From Cenococcum geophilum 1.58 (Eukaryota; Ascomycota; Dothideomycetes; Gloniales; Gloniaceae): a DNA stretch of 64,000 bases. Numbering within the stretch: the first letter of the stretch is position 1; each line of letters starts with the position of its first letter. The stretch is taken from assembly GCA_001692895.1 (NCBI GenBank), contig KV748177.1:5680130-5744129 (forward strand), given 5' to 3'. The position numbers and the translations under genes are program-made. Under the pieces are notes generated by a model that was given only the letters and a program-made list of their open reading frames with translations, was not told the DNA's origin and did not search any database. Positions 1-11,189 of the stretch are shown here, in pieces.

Positions 1-1102
1 CTAGTAAGTTCCTACCTCTACAATCCTATATAATGGCTTAAGCACAACTATAATTATATCTTTAGGATACTGGTAGTGAATTTACTCTAAAAGGTATGCT
101 AATATTAAGCGCTAAAGGTGCGTCTCTAATTAGGTGTAGGCTTAAGTAATATCTCACAAATAAACCGCTATTCTATTCTTTATTAAGAAGGGAGCTAGCG
201 TAATAATAACTCACTAACTAGCTTATTAAATCGTAGGAGACTACATAAGAATTACCTCCTTACTATCGTTATTATAGCCTTAGATAATAAGCCTTAATTT
301 CTTAAATAGGGCGTTAGTAGCTTTGCCCTTAATCTCATTAACTATTTTTAACTTAAAGATACGAACTCTATTAAACTTAGTAGGGTTATACTTTTTGAAT
401 TTAAAGACTCCTCTTATAATAAGACTATTGATCTCCTACTTATCGGATGCTTAAAAAGGAGCTCCTGGAGTTATAATATGACCTTCCTTTTAGAGCTATT
501 TTACGAGTTTAAAGTCAGCCTTCTCCTTAGCTATTATAAAGGCCATTAATAACTTGACTCTATTCTTAATGGCGGCAATAAATTATTCTTCAAAATTAAT
601 AAGATATTGGCGATTTTATGATCCCTTCGGGCGACCTCTACCGCGTCGTGGTTGTGGCGTATCTACTACAATTATATTGGGATTGTAGTTGCCTTCTAAA
701 GTATATTAATTATAGTTCTCTTCTAGGGCATCTTTTAGGGTATCCTGTAAAGGCTTGGAATTATTATCTTTATAGTAAGGCTTAATAACAGTTAAACGGA
801 ATTAAGTAGGTCTGTAAGGCATTTAAATAGTATAAGTTTAACTATTAATTATAATAAGTTAGTGTAGGCCTAACTATCCTCCTTTTTTACGCTATACGCG
901 TACCTTAGACTAGAGTGGCAGATTAAGCGTAGTTAAGGTATTTAGGCTATTTCTTATTCCTAGTACGTCGTTAACCTAGCGTATAGCGTAGAGATATTGC
1001 ACCTTCTTTATTGCCTTGCAAATAGCCTTGGCTTATTATATAACAAAGGGAGATAGTAAAGAATTGTTAGTTATTTAAGGGTAGGCGCTAAAGACTAGTA
1101 AT

Positions 1103-2389
1103 AGTAGTAAGTTCTTTAATTAACGTCTGATACGGATCCTATATAGGCCTACGCAGACTACTCCGTATACAAGGGAAACTTATAAATTGATAAGAAGAAA
1201 ACCCTTGTTGATGTAGGGGACGGAAAAACCCTATGAGCTACCTCAGTAGGATAAAAAACCCCTGTTTTGCCATGTCCGTCCGTAGCGGCGGCCCTATAGG
1301 CCTACGGCTACGTCCTATCCTCCTTAGATGTTTAAACTCCTTAGGAACTACTGCTTCCTTCTCTAGCTTATCCCAGCTGGGGTTTACTACGTCCCAGCTA
1401 AGCCTTACCAATTAACTGCTATACTGTTATTTCCTATATCTTAGCCATCCCCCGTATACTATCTCTTGTTTAACTATTACCATATACGCTATGCCTCCCC
1501 CCCCCCTAGGGCCTATTAAAGGCGTAAGGGGGATTTATCTGTTCTAACTACTTAATACTAAATAGCAAGCGGGATGTGTATATATGTACTCTAGGGATCT
1601 TTTATGCCTAGGCCCCGGTTGCTAGGCCCTCTCTAAGGGTTACTACTTTGTTAAGAGGAGACGAGGAAAACTATATCTTATAATCCGGCTGCTAGTTAGT
1701 ACGGTAGTAAGGCGGCGAGTGACCGTATGCTCCGCGGGCGATCGCCCTAGGAGTTAAAAGGGGCCGTATATTTACTCGTTACTCGTTTGCAATTGCTTAT
1801 TCGTTAATATAAGGTCGTTAATGCTTTCTATTAGGGGTTAGGGGATGCTATTAAATGCTATATATCCATATTGGATTGTATAGGTGCTTAGTAGGGGAAC
1901 AGTAATGGCTGTATTGTAAAGGGGTACCTGTAAGGGTACTTTTGGTCCCTTACTCGGCTACATCCCGGGAGCTCTCAGAGGCTGCCAAGGCTAGCCTTCG
2001 GCTAGGCCTTGGCCACCCCTTATAAGCTCCTCGGGCTTGCAGCCTCCTTCCTCCCTCATCGGTTCGTCTCTCTCTCTGTACTCAGGCTATTGCCTACCCT
2101 CATTACCATATCGTCCTCTTCCATCGACTCCCTATGTGACTCATGCTCGGCTTGCCTGCTCCCTACCGTACACCCTGGCAATACTGCCTCACAGTACCGT
2201 CTATAGTGGTTTTCGAGATCTTACCATCCTATGTGAAAACTTTTCACTACGCCCTATGACGTACACAACCACCACTAGGCCCACTAGCACGCGCTATGTG
2301 ACGTCTCTACGTTGGCTCTAGATCTAAACTTTAAAGACTAGGTTTGTAGCCGTCACCACGTATAGGTGCAGAGTCCGGTTTTGATGGCT
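1103..2389. mobile_element. 1.29-kb insertion of unknown type in the Copia element
   Basis: The Copia sequence is interrupted here and the 12-bp sequence AAGACTAGTAAT stands on both sides (1091-1102 and 2390-2401), as a target-site duplication would. The insert has no evident terminal inverted repeats, no obvious LTRs and no open reading frame I recognise. Its right third (about 1900-2390) is clearly less AT-rich than its surroundings. A 12-bp duplication suits a LINE-like or other target-primed element, but I see no poly-A tail, so the class is open. Confidence 0.55.
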
Positions 2390-5300
2390 AAGACTAGTAA
2401 TATAGGTATAAGTCTATCCGGGCTAGCAGAATTATTAATAGCTTTAATAGCCATTTATAAGGTAAGTTCTTTGCTAGCGTCCTTTAGTTCTAAAGAGATA
2501 ATCTTATATACGCGGCGTAATGGCGTATAATATCGTTTTACTTTTCTAATACTATTATATGCCTTAATAGGGACTTCCTTAACCTTAATTGCTATTACCT
2601 TTATCTATTATTAAAACTTTATAGATAAGAAGTTCTTTTCTATATTATAGACGATTTAATTAGGGGGTCCTAAATAGATATTAATCCAGTATAACTAAAG
2701 GGTCTTCTATGCGTTTCTGGCTAATATATCTTTTAAAAAACGCGCGGCTTAGAAGGAGGTTAAGAAGTTAATAACTTAGAATATTAGCTTGCCACTAAGA
2801 TATATAACGTTAATAATAATATAGAAGTTAAAGTTATAGTTATTTTTAAGGGTAAACTTAAATCGGCTAGGGGACTTCTAGTTTATTTAGTAGTAATAGC
2901 AATACTTTATAAGATGCTTAATTGTCTTAACCTTAACTTTATAGCCTACTCGCTAAAGAACCCTAAGCAATTAATAAACAGATAGGTGGCCAAAACGACG
3001 GTGTAGTTGGCGTAATTCTAACTTAATTAAGTGGCTTTAAGTAATACTCTTTTCTAGTTAATAAAGGAGCAACTAGGGGTAACCCTACTTGCGTATAATA
3101 GGTACCTAATTATCTCCCTGAATAAGTATATTCTTAAGGTTATTAAGCCTAACGCCTAACTTATTTATATCTTTAATGCAAAATAGAAACGGAGTGTTTA
3201 TAGGAATAATGTGAAAACTAATATACCCTAAGGGGGTTTAAACCCTAATTATGCTAAGAGAAATTATAGTACCTTTACTAAAACAAATTGTATACTAGCC
3301 TGCCGTTAAATAGTTAATCTAAATAGAGCTATTAAGCTGCTAAAGGGCTTAAACTTAAGGTTCTCCTACTATAGATACTCCTGCGGCTCTAGTATCCGGT
3401 ATAATATTATAGAAGACGTTCGCCGAGTATCTATTATTAAAGGAAAACGTGGAGCTCTCCTTTAGCTTATTAAAGATATTTAACTTTATAATAGAATAGA
3501 GCGTAGATTAGTCATTAAGGATAGCGACGGTTTGTGTGCCATTTACCTTACTATACTTAGTAAAGTATTAGTTAGGTAAGTAGTCCTCAATTTCTATATC
3601 TATAAGGAGCTATTTGGTCTTATTAACCTTACCCTTAAGGTTTTCTACGCCTTTATATTAAACCAGGAAGCTTTAAAAGTAGGCTATAATAACCTTATAA
3701 TTTCTAATATTTCTTGCACTTTAATAGAACTTATTATATACCTCTTTTCGCTTATTAAGGGAGTGTCTAGTTAACTAGCAATTTGGCTTCTTATAAACGT
3801 AGCATTTCTTTTAGCAATTACTTTAAAATAAACCTTTATAAGGACCTCTATAATTACCTTATAGTTAATATTAATTATACCCTCTTCTATATTCCCTACC
3901 GCGGCCACTATATATTTAATTAGTCTAGTTATAATTATATTGGTTGGGAATACTTAGTTAGGTAAGGTTTTTAGTATAGAACTATTAAGATTCTTATATT
4001 TATATTATAGTACCTATAGTAAAGCATAGCTTAGTATATACTCCTTTAAACGTATTTATAGGTTTATATAGCGCTAAGTTATACTTAGGAACGCTATAGT
4101 ATACTAAAATAACCTAGTCCCTTAGGCTATTTTTATTTTAGTAAGTTTTAATAAGGCTATATTAGATTTTCTAAAGTTTATTAAAGAGTAGTTAAAGGCA
4201 CTCTAAATAAGTCTTTATTAGGTTAGAAGTAATAACTCTCTAAAATATAGTCTCCCGCTATTTAGATATATAAAGTTAGCAATTCTTATTAGTCTTAAAG
4301 TGGGCTCTAGTGAGCTAAAGCATTATATTAAAGTTATAGTTTTTACCCGTAATATAGTCGTAATAGAATATTACCGCCCGTCCCTTTAATATAACAGAGA
4401 AAGCGTAATAGTACTAGTGGCGTTAAATTCTAACCTTATTATAACAGTTATAAAAGACCTATAGTTTTACTCTAAGTATATTATATAGTTCTCCTCTAAA
4501 CTTTTTCTCTTCATCTAAATATACCTTTATTAGATTTGTAACTTCTTATAGTAAAGACTTACCGGTTAGCTAGAGTAGAGGAGGTAGAAGTGGAGTAATT
4601 CTAAGTAGGAGAGCACCTTTAGATAGGAGAGCAGCTTTAGGTAGGGGGTTAGTATTTTAGGGGTTTTAATATAAATTAAAGTTGCCTTCTAAAGAATATA
4701 GGTTGTTTTTAGGTTTCTATAGTTAACGTATAATCTTAGCTTCTATCTATATTAGTTCTTCTATACTAGTAATAACGGCCTAAATATTACTAGTAATTAG
4801 GTTACTGTTCTTAGTAATATATACCTTATTCCTATAAAGGAAGTCTTAAAAGTCCTAAATAATATTAACGTTGCTAAGTGCCTAGGTATTAGTAGTCCAT
4901 CCTATAAAATCCTCCCTAAAATACTCCTATAGTTATAAGTTAGCGTAGTATCTATTTTAGTAGAATATAATATAGTGTAGAAGAAAGCCGTTAACTTATT
5001 TTGCGGTATAAGTTATTATATTAAAGGCGAATTCGTCCTAATCTTTATTAATAAGTTTCGCGTACTTAGCTACCCCTAGTGGTAAGGAGTCTTTCTAGTT
5101 ATTTAAGGTAGGCGTAGCTATGTTTTCGGAGGGAGGGAAGTATTATTAGTATAGGGATTATTGTTTAGTACGTGTTCGTAATATATATTTATTATTTAGT
5201 ACGCGTTTATAACGTATATTTGCGGTTATAGGGCTTAGGACTAGTTCTAGCCTTAAATCGCGAAGACTTATAAAGCGTGTTATTCTGCGTAATGGACGCA

Positions 5301-5507
5301 AGAATCTATAATCTTAGAAAGGCTTAGGACTAGTTCTGGCCTTTAAATCCTTAGATTTATAGAAGAGTTCTATTTAAGGTTTAGAACCAGTTCTAATCTT
5401 AAAAGATAGCTTCCTTTAGCACAAGTAGCACTGGTATAGTAGCTTGTCTCTTCTTAGTAAAATACCTAGCTATTCTATAGTATAATAGTAAAGTTAACCA
5501 CTAATTA

Positions 5508-5700
5508 GTATTAGTTATATAAGGGGATATTATATAGCTACGGTTCATAGATAGTATAATAATTGTTGTTCTTGTATATATTAGGGAGGGTAAGGAGCTT
5601 AAGGCTCCTTGCCACGCTACTGCCGCGGCAACACGTGATGGCAACTTGCCGCACGTAACGGCAACTTGCTACCCGTAATGGCAATTTGCCTTATATGGTA
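5508..5700 (-). repeat. Diverged Copia 5' LTR with short tandem repeats
   Basis: On the minus strand this resembles the 167-bp LTRs at 46472 and 52404, with a shared GAGCTTAAG hairpin and ACGTGA segment, and it precedes the same internal start (a CTAATTAGTGGTTAA-like stretch). About 5629-5702 holds three imperfect copies of a ~22-bp unit with the core GGCAACTTGC. The outer border is not sharp. Confidence 0.6.
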
Positions 5701-5704
5701 ACCA

Positions 5705-8450
5705 CTTACCTTTATTCCTAATAGTCCCCATTATATACGGAAAGCTATATACTTTTTATCTCCTTCGCAAATACGGATTTAATTAAAGGCAGTAACTACG
5801 TTAAGATTTGTAAAGTATTATACTTTTACTAAGTAATTAAGCGTTTCTTAAAGTAAAGGAATTAGATATCGGTTTTAAATTATAATTATATTTAGGGCTT
5901 AATAATTAACACAGAACCTTAAGCCTTCTTTAGGTTTCTTAATAAATAATATAAATAGGGTAAATAGTAATTAACTAGGGCAAATAAATTCTTTCTCTAG
6001 GTACTCTTTAAGGTATTATTATATTACTAGCAGCTCTTCTTATAACATACCGTATAATAGGCCAAACTTTAGTATTATACTAGGTTTAAGTTCTATTTTA
6101 AAATTATACTTATCTTAATATAGGGGTAGTTAGTCTATAAATCGTTTCTTAAATATATTAATTAGATTGTAATATTCTTTAGGTATAAGAGGTTAGGGGT
6201 TAATATATTGCTTCGGTTTTAACGCCTTCTTAATATCTTTTAGTATTATAGTAAAGATCTTATAGTCTTATTTTCTTGCTAATAAATAAAAGGGTGCGGC
6301 TTATATTATACAAATTTTAAGGGGTTTTAATATATTATCTTCGCATTCCTTACTATAATTAGTAGTTATAACTTTCTTATATTAGTTTAGGGTTTATAGT
6401 AAGGGTAATTTATATTATATTAAATTTAAATAGTCGTATGCATATTCATAAGGTAAGTAGTATTTTAAGTAATAACTTTAGCAGTAGGTTATATAGAATT
6501 TTAGTATTTCTTTAACCTAGCTAATTAAAGGGTTGTATTATTTTAGCTATTTATATCTAAGTATTACCTTATAATGCTTTAAGGGTATTATAAATAGGGA
6601 AATATATTTAAGGTGTTTACCTATCCGCATCTTTATAAGAGCGTAGTACGTTAGTTCGCCGTATATTAAAGGCTTACTATTAAAGCCTTATAGGCCTTAG
6701 AGCTTATTGAGTTTCTTTAAATTTAAGCGTTAAGTTTTTGCGTAGTTTATATTAATAAAGCCTATACTAGTAGCTCCGCTATCTATAAGAATTTATACTT
6801 TCTTCTATTTTTTAAGTATTTAAATTTCGCTAAGTATATTAAGGGAGTTATATTATATATTAGCGCTAGAAGAGCCTAGACACTTATACTCTTCCACTTC
6901 TTATCCTAAGGCGTAACCTAGCCCTAGGATAATTTATTTTCTAAATTAACTAAAGGTAAAATACTTTATAGCGACTAAGTATAATTTATAGAATAAGTAT
7001 AATTTATAAAATAAGTGCGACTTAAGGACTAAGAGGAGCTATAGCGGACTTTTTTTAAAAGGGTAAGTTTGGTAATCTCTTTAAATATATCCCTTTTTTC
7101 TATATCCAAAATATTCTCTATTTACGGCTTATATTCTTTATTTATTGGTTCTTAAGGGTATATAGAATTAAGTGGCGTTAAGGTCTATAGGGTTATATAT
7201 AGGGCTTTTAGGTTTTAAAGACGGATCGCGCTTTAAGGTATATATTAGTTTTATAAAGTTTTAAACGTAAGGTATAGTTAGCTTTAGAAAAAAGGTTTAC
7301 TTATTATATTAAAGGTCTTTATTAATTTGTTAACATATTATAATAAATTTGGGTAAGTTTTTTAGCAGTTTTCTACCTACTAACTATACTCTAATTTTAT
7401 CTAAGATAGCTTAATAAAGAGTAGTAACTCTAGCGGCTTTATTCTAATTTAGTTTACTAATAAGGCCTAAAAACTCCAAAAAGAAGCTAGTAAAGTCTCG
7501 GTTCCGTTATTATAAGTTTTTAAGTTTAGTAATAGCTATATATTTGCGGCTAGCGTTATTATATATTTATTCTAGTAAAAAGATAAAGATTTTAAAATTA
7601 ATAAAGGTGCTATTACAGAAGAATAGGTCTATAGTTTATATAGCGTCTTTACTTAATTAAAACATTTTATAGCTAATCTTGCTAGCTTTAATAGGGTATT
7701 AATTATAGTTTATTAAAAGTTTAAAACGGAGCTTAGTTATAAAGGGATGTAGGTTATTTTAATTTCTATTAAATATTAGAGGGTTAAGGAGCTTTTTAGA
7801 TTTTATAGTAGGTACTAGGTTTATTATAGGTATAGGTTAAGCTGCTATTACCAGTTTAGGGTTTATATTTAATAGGTTAGGTTTATATACAGTTATTTTA
7901 ATTTTATTTATAGGTGTTGCTATTAGGGTTTCTAATATAAGTACTTTAGCATTATAGAGTTCTTTATATATTACTTTAATTAATTACTAATACTAAGCTT
8001 CTAGTATAGTTTATTACTAGGCTAAGGCATCTATAAAGGACTATTATATTATCGTTATTTATTCCCTAACTAGGGCCATAATAGTTAACGTGGTGGATTT
8101 AAGTTTATTTACTATTTTAAGGGTATTAGTATTAACGTAACGTAATATAAGGGCGCGGAGAGACTTTAGGGAAGATTTAAAGGAATAATATAAATTCTAT
8201 CTAAATCTAAGGGTATATAGCTTTCGCTAAGAACAAGACGTTGCGTAAAAAAGAGAAGGGAATAACAAGAGAATCATATAATTAAATAGTCAGGGGCTTG
8301 GTGGTCGATGCGTGCGCACGTACACACGCGGTCTTTAACGGACTTCGGTAGAAGTCAATTAAGCTAGCAGAATTCGGTTAAAGCGTTGGAATTCATCTGT
8401 CGAGTATTTTACCGAGACATTCCTACTGTAACTGGGCTAGTCCCGTTACA
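5705..8450 (-). mobile_element. Gypsy LTR retrotransposon relic (gag, protease, start of RT, 5' LTR)
   Basis: Read on the minus strand, the order is 5' LTR (about 8230-8450), gag, a degenerate zinc-knuckle stretch near 7495-7530, a protease motif ILIDSGATS near 6752-6790, and the start of the reverse transcriptase near 5755-5830, which reads TNLNVVTAFN and aligns with the TKLDIIAAFN-type motif of Gypsy RTs. The rest of pol and the 3' LTR are missing to the left, where the Copia LTR abuts. All frames carry many stops and the block has RIP-like composition. Confidence 0.75.
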
Positions 8451-8761
8451 ATCTTAGTAAAATACTCGATAGATAAATTCCGACGCTTTAACCAAATTCT
8501 ACCGAATTTCGCTAGCTTAATTAACTTCTGCCAAATTCTACTAGATTAATTAAATTTTACTAAAGTCCGTCAAAGACCGCGTGCGTATATACGCACGCAT
8601 CGACCACTAAGCCCCTGACTATTTAATTATATAATTCTCTTGTTATTCCTTTCTCTTCTTTACGCAACGCCTTATTCTCTACAAGAGCTATACCTATAGA
8701 TTTAGATAGAATATATATTATTCCTTCGAATCTGCCCTAAAGCCTCTTTACGCCCTTATAG
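8147..8761. repeat. ~600-bp inverted repeat: two Gypsy 5' ends head to head
   Basis: The left arm (8147-8450) is the 5' LTR and leader of the minus-strand Gypsy. The right arm (from about 8428 to 8761) is an inverted, diverged copy of the same sequence. Both arms hold the segments GCGTGCGCACG or GCGTGCGTATA, ACGTTGCG or ACGCAACG, and TTTAGATAGAAT. The centre (8427-8450) is itself a palindrome that starts TGTAAC and ends GTTACA, so the two LTR ends overlap there. Identity stops at about 8149 and 8760. Confidence 0.8.
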
Positions 8762-8883
8762 CTAGCTACTAAGTAGTATCTCTAAAGTATAACCCATTGC
8801 ACTAAAGAGCTTGTACCTTATTCCTTACACCATTATTCTATACCTTAATTTAGTGGCCCAAGCTTAACCAATTAGATAATATT

Positions 8884-9144
8884 TGTAACCGACTACCGGT
8901 GCTCTGCTGAGCCTACCCTTGACTCACTTAACGACTCGCTCAACTTGACTCGTTCACCGACTTGAGCCACCGACTCGACCACTGACTCGACCACTGACTC
9001 GACCACTGACTCGGTCGATGACTCGGTCAATTGACCCTTTCTTATCTTATTATCTATACCTTCCTCATGTATATATATAGACCCTTTAGACCTCCATTTA
9101 CAATCAAGTCGTTCACTTAATTCTCCCACACTGCAAAGCTTACA
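8884..9144 (+). repeat. 5' LTR of the gag-only element
   Basis: Starts TGTAACCGACTACCGG and ends GCAAAGCTTACA, as the 3' copy at 10789 does. It is 261 bp, about 12 bp longer than its partner, and the difference fits copy number of an internal 12-bp tandem unit (GACCACTGACTC, about 8970-9020). Confidence 0.9.
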
Positions 9145-9155
9145 GTTATGAGCCC
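9145..9155 (+). other. Primer-binding site (half initiator tRNA-Met)
   Basis: GTTATGAGCCC directly follows the 5' LTR. It is the exact complement of GGGCTCATAAC, the anticodon stem-loop region of yeast-type initiator tRNA-Met. Priming from this internal tRNA position is a known habit of some Copia-superfamily elements. Confidence 0.75.
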
Positions 9156-9476
9156 GGATCGCACTGCCTGCTGAGCAATTACCTAAATCGCATTACCTGC
9201 TGCACCATCTGTTAATCAATCTACTACCTTATTTAAAGAAGTTACTACTTCTTCTACCTTTATAAGTGTTTCGAGCTTTTTTTGGGTATCGCTCTTGTAC
9301 TCGTGATTACCTTTAAATATTAAACGAACGGACGATTGACGCTGACGGACAATTAAACCTGACTAATAAACGAACTAATGAATTAAATTAAAGCTTTGGA
9401 ATGTTAAAATAAGGTTCTGCCAAGACGCTAATTGGACCCTAACTTAGACCCTGCCTAACCTGTTAAAATTCCAAAA

Positions 9477-10439
9477 ATGACGACCTCTACTAAATTAAAA
9501 ATTAACCTTATCCTTGATAAGCCATCTGATTGGATCTAATAGTTCTTTATTATTTAAGACACAGCTAAAACCAACGAGGTATGGCAGTATATTAACCCAT
9601 CTAAAAAGAAAGACAAGCTTCTAAAGCTAGAATTACCGAATTGACCTACACCAAGGGACATACTACCTACGGCTACATCGATAGCAAAGCTAGACCCTAC
9701 CTAGCTCACCGCCTATAACCAGCTCTACGCTAAATATAAAGATGATCTGCGTATATACGAGAAGCAAAAATAGGCTATAAACGGTATTAGCAACTATATC
9801 GTTTGCTTAACATCGGTAGCCTACCTTCCACTTATCGACGGCCTTGATACGGTACACGAACGGCTTTAAGCATTAAAGACTGCACTTGCCCCTACTACCT
9901 TAGGTTAAAAGCATAACGTCCTTATCTAATATACGGCTTTGAAAGCCTACAATACGAACCAGAGTATTAATAAATAGTTAAATAACTGGCGAAATGTCTA
10001 TAAGCTTGCTAAGCAATTAAAGCTACCCGATGTATAAGGATACAGGCCACACTATAATTTCGTTCGAGCAATTAAACCTATTTCTTCTAGTTTCGCAGGA
10101 GCTCTAGAAGTAGACCTTATTCGTAAGGAACGGAAGGACGAAGACGCCCCATCCGTCATTGATCTAATTGAGGAATTCAAGGAGCACTACCGCATGCAGC
10201 AAGCAGCTCCTACTACTACGACTGCCAATTACTCTGCGTTTGCAACACTTTAAAATAATTCCCCTATCTCTTTAGTAAAGACATGCCTCTGTAGTAAAGA
10301 ACACCTATTTCGGGAATGCCAATATCTAATTGAGAGCCTAAGACCCTATGGGTGGGTACCTAATAAGAAAATACAACAATAAATTAATGAAAAGCTTATG
10401 AGATATAAGAGACTTGCTGCTGCTGTTAAGAATGTATAA
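9477..10439 (+). pseudogene. Gag pseudogene of the gag-only element
   Basis: One frame runs without frameshift from an ATG at 9477 to about 10439 (roughly 320 codons), with about a dozen in-frame stops. Most sit where Gln or Trp codons are expected, such as CAA to TAA and TGG to TAG, which is the RIP signature. Recognisable pieces are the start (MTTSTKLKINLIL), a central IEEFKEHYRMQQ stretch and a zinc-finger-like segment TCLCSKEHLFREC at 10281-10319 followed by LIESLRPYGWVP, as seen in UBN2-type Copia gag proteins of fungi. The frame kept its phase, so decay is by substitution only. It cannot give a full-length protein now. Confidence 0.75.
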
Positions 10440-10788
10440 AAGGAGGCTTCCTAGAGGATGCCTACTACCGCTGCTAATAATAAGATTATTAATATCTGAT
10501 TTCCTCTTTGAATACAGTCTCCTAAGAGGCTGGAGAGGATACCTCTTTAAATATAGTCTCCTGAGAGGCTGGGGAGGATATATTTTTGAACACGGTCTCT
10601 TAAGAGGCTAGAAAGGACATATCTTTAAATATGGCTCTATATCCAGAGATATAAAGCTAAGGACAACTATTAAGCCCTAAACCCCTTTATTACTCCTAAA
10701 TTGTATCCAAATTTCCTATTTTGATATAGTCTCTACCTTTATTTTTGTTTTCTACAGCTTTAACTACACCGTTAAATCTGGGGGGGTG

Positions 10789-11037
10789 TGTAACCGACTA
10801 CCGGTGCTCTGCTGAGCCTACCCTTGACTTACTCAACAACTCGCTCAACTTGACTCGTTTACCGACTCGAGCCACCAACTCGACCACTAACTCGACCACT
10901 AACTCGGTTGATGACTTGGTCAATTAACCCTTTCTTATCTCATTATCTATACCTTCCTTATGTATATATATAGACCCTTTAGACCTCCATTTACAATTAA
11001 GTCGTTCACTCAATTCTCCCACACTGCAAAGCTTACA
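10789..11037 (+). repeat. 3' LTR of the gag-only element
   Basis: Matches 8884-9144 over its length, with scattered C-to-T and G-to-A differences. A GGGGGGG purine tract lies just 5' of it, and the ATATT duplication follows. Confidence 0.9.
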
Positions 11038-11189
11038 ATATTATTTATAAGTAGTTAGGATTCTACTTAGAATATTAAATATTATTATATAACTCTTATA
11101 AATGGATTATAAAATAGGGCCTTAAATAATAAGTAGATTACTAAAGACTTATATAGCACAAGTAAATACTAAGGATTAACTATATTCTA

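Larger units (their letters stand above)
1..5700 (-). mobile_element. Copia LTR retrotransposon, RIP-degraded, truncated by the window edge
   Basis: The minus strand is a diverged second copy of the Copia element at 46472-52570; the reverse complement of about 2640-2830 matches that element's integrase around 49420-49610. A protease motif (PDT followed by A-A-G-V) reads on the minus strand near 3372-3402, and the integrase GKPVLH-like segment lies near 2750-2800. The left edge of the window falls in the reverse-transcriptase region, so the 3' end is missing. Every reading frame is broken by TAA and TAG codons, and CA/TG dinucleotides are scarce while TA is abundant, as RIP leaves them. A 1.3-kb insertion at 1103-2389 interrupts it. 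Confidence 0.85.
8884..11037 (+). mobile_element. Gag-only, non-autonomous Copia-type LTR element (TR-GAG-like)
   Basis: Two LTRs (8884-9144 and 10789-11037) bound a 1.64-kb interior, and the 5-bp duplication ATATT stands at 8879-8883 and 11038-11042. The interior begins with GTTATGAGCCC, complementary to the anticodon region of initiator tRNA-Met, which is the half-tRNA priming known for Drosophila copia and Ty5. It ends in a purine run (CTGGGGGGGTG) just before the 3' LTR. The only coding trace is a gag frame; protease, integrase and RT are absent, so it must rely on another Copia element. It is less degraded than its neighbours, which suggests a younger insertion. A related solo LTR lies at 57568-57750. 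Confidence 0.88.

Noticed and set aside
8893-9129. 78-codon minus-strand frame
   Set aside because: It lies wholly inside an LTR and its VES repeats come from the internal 12-bp units.
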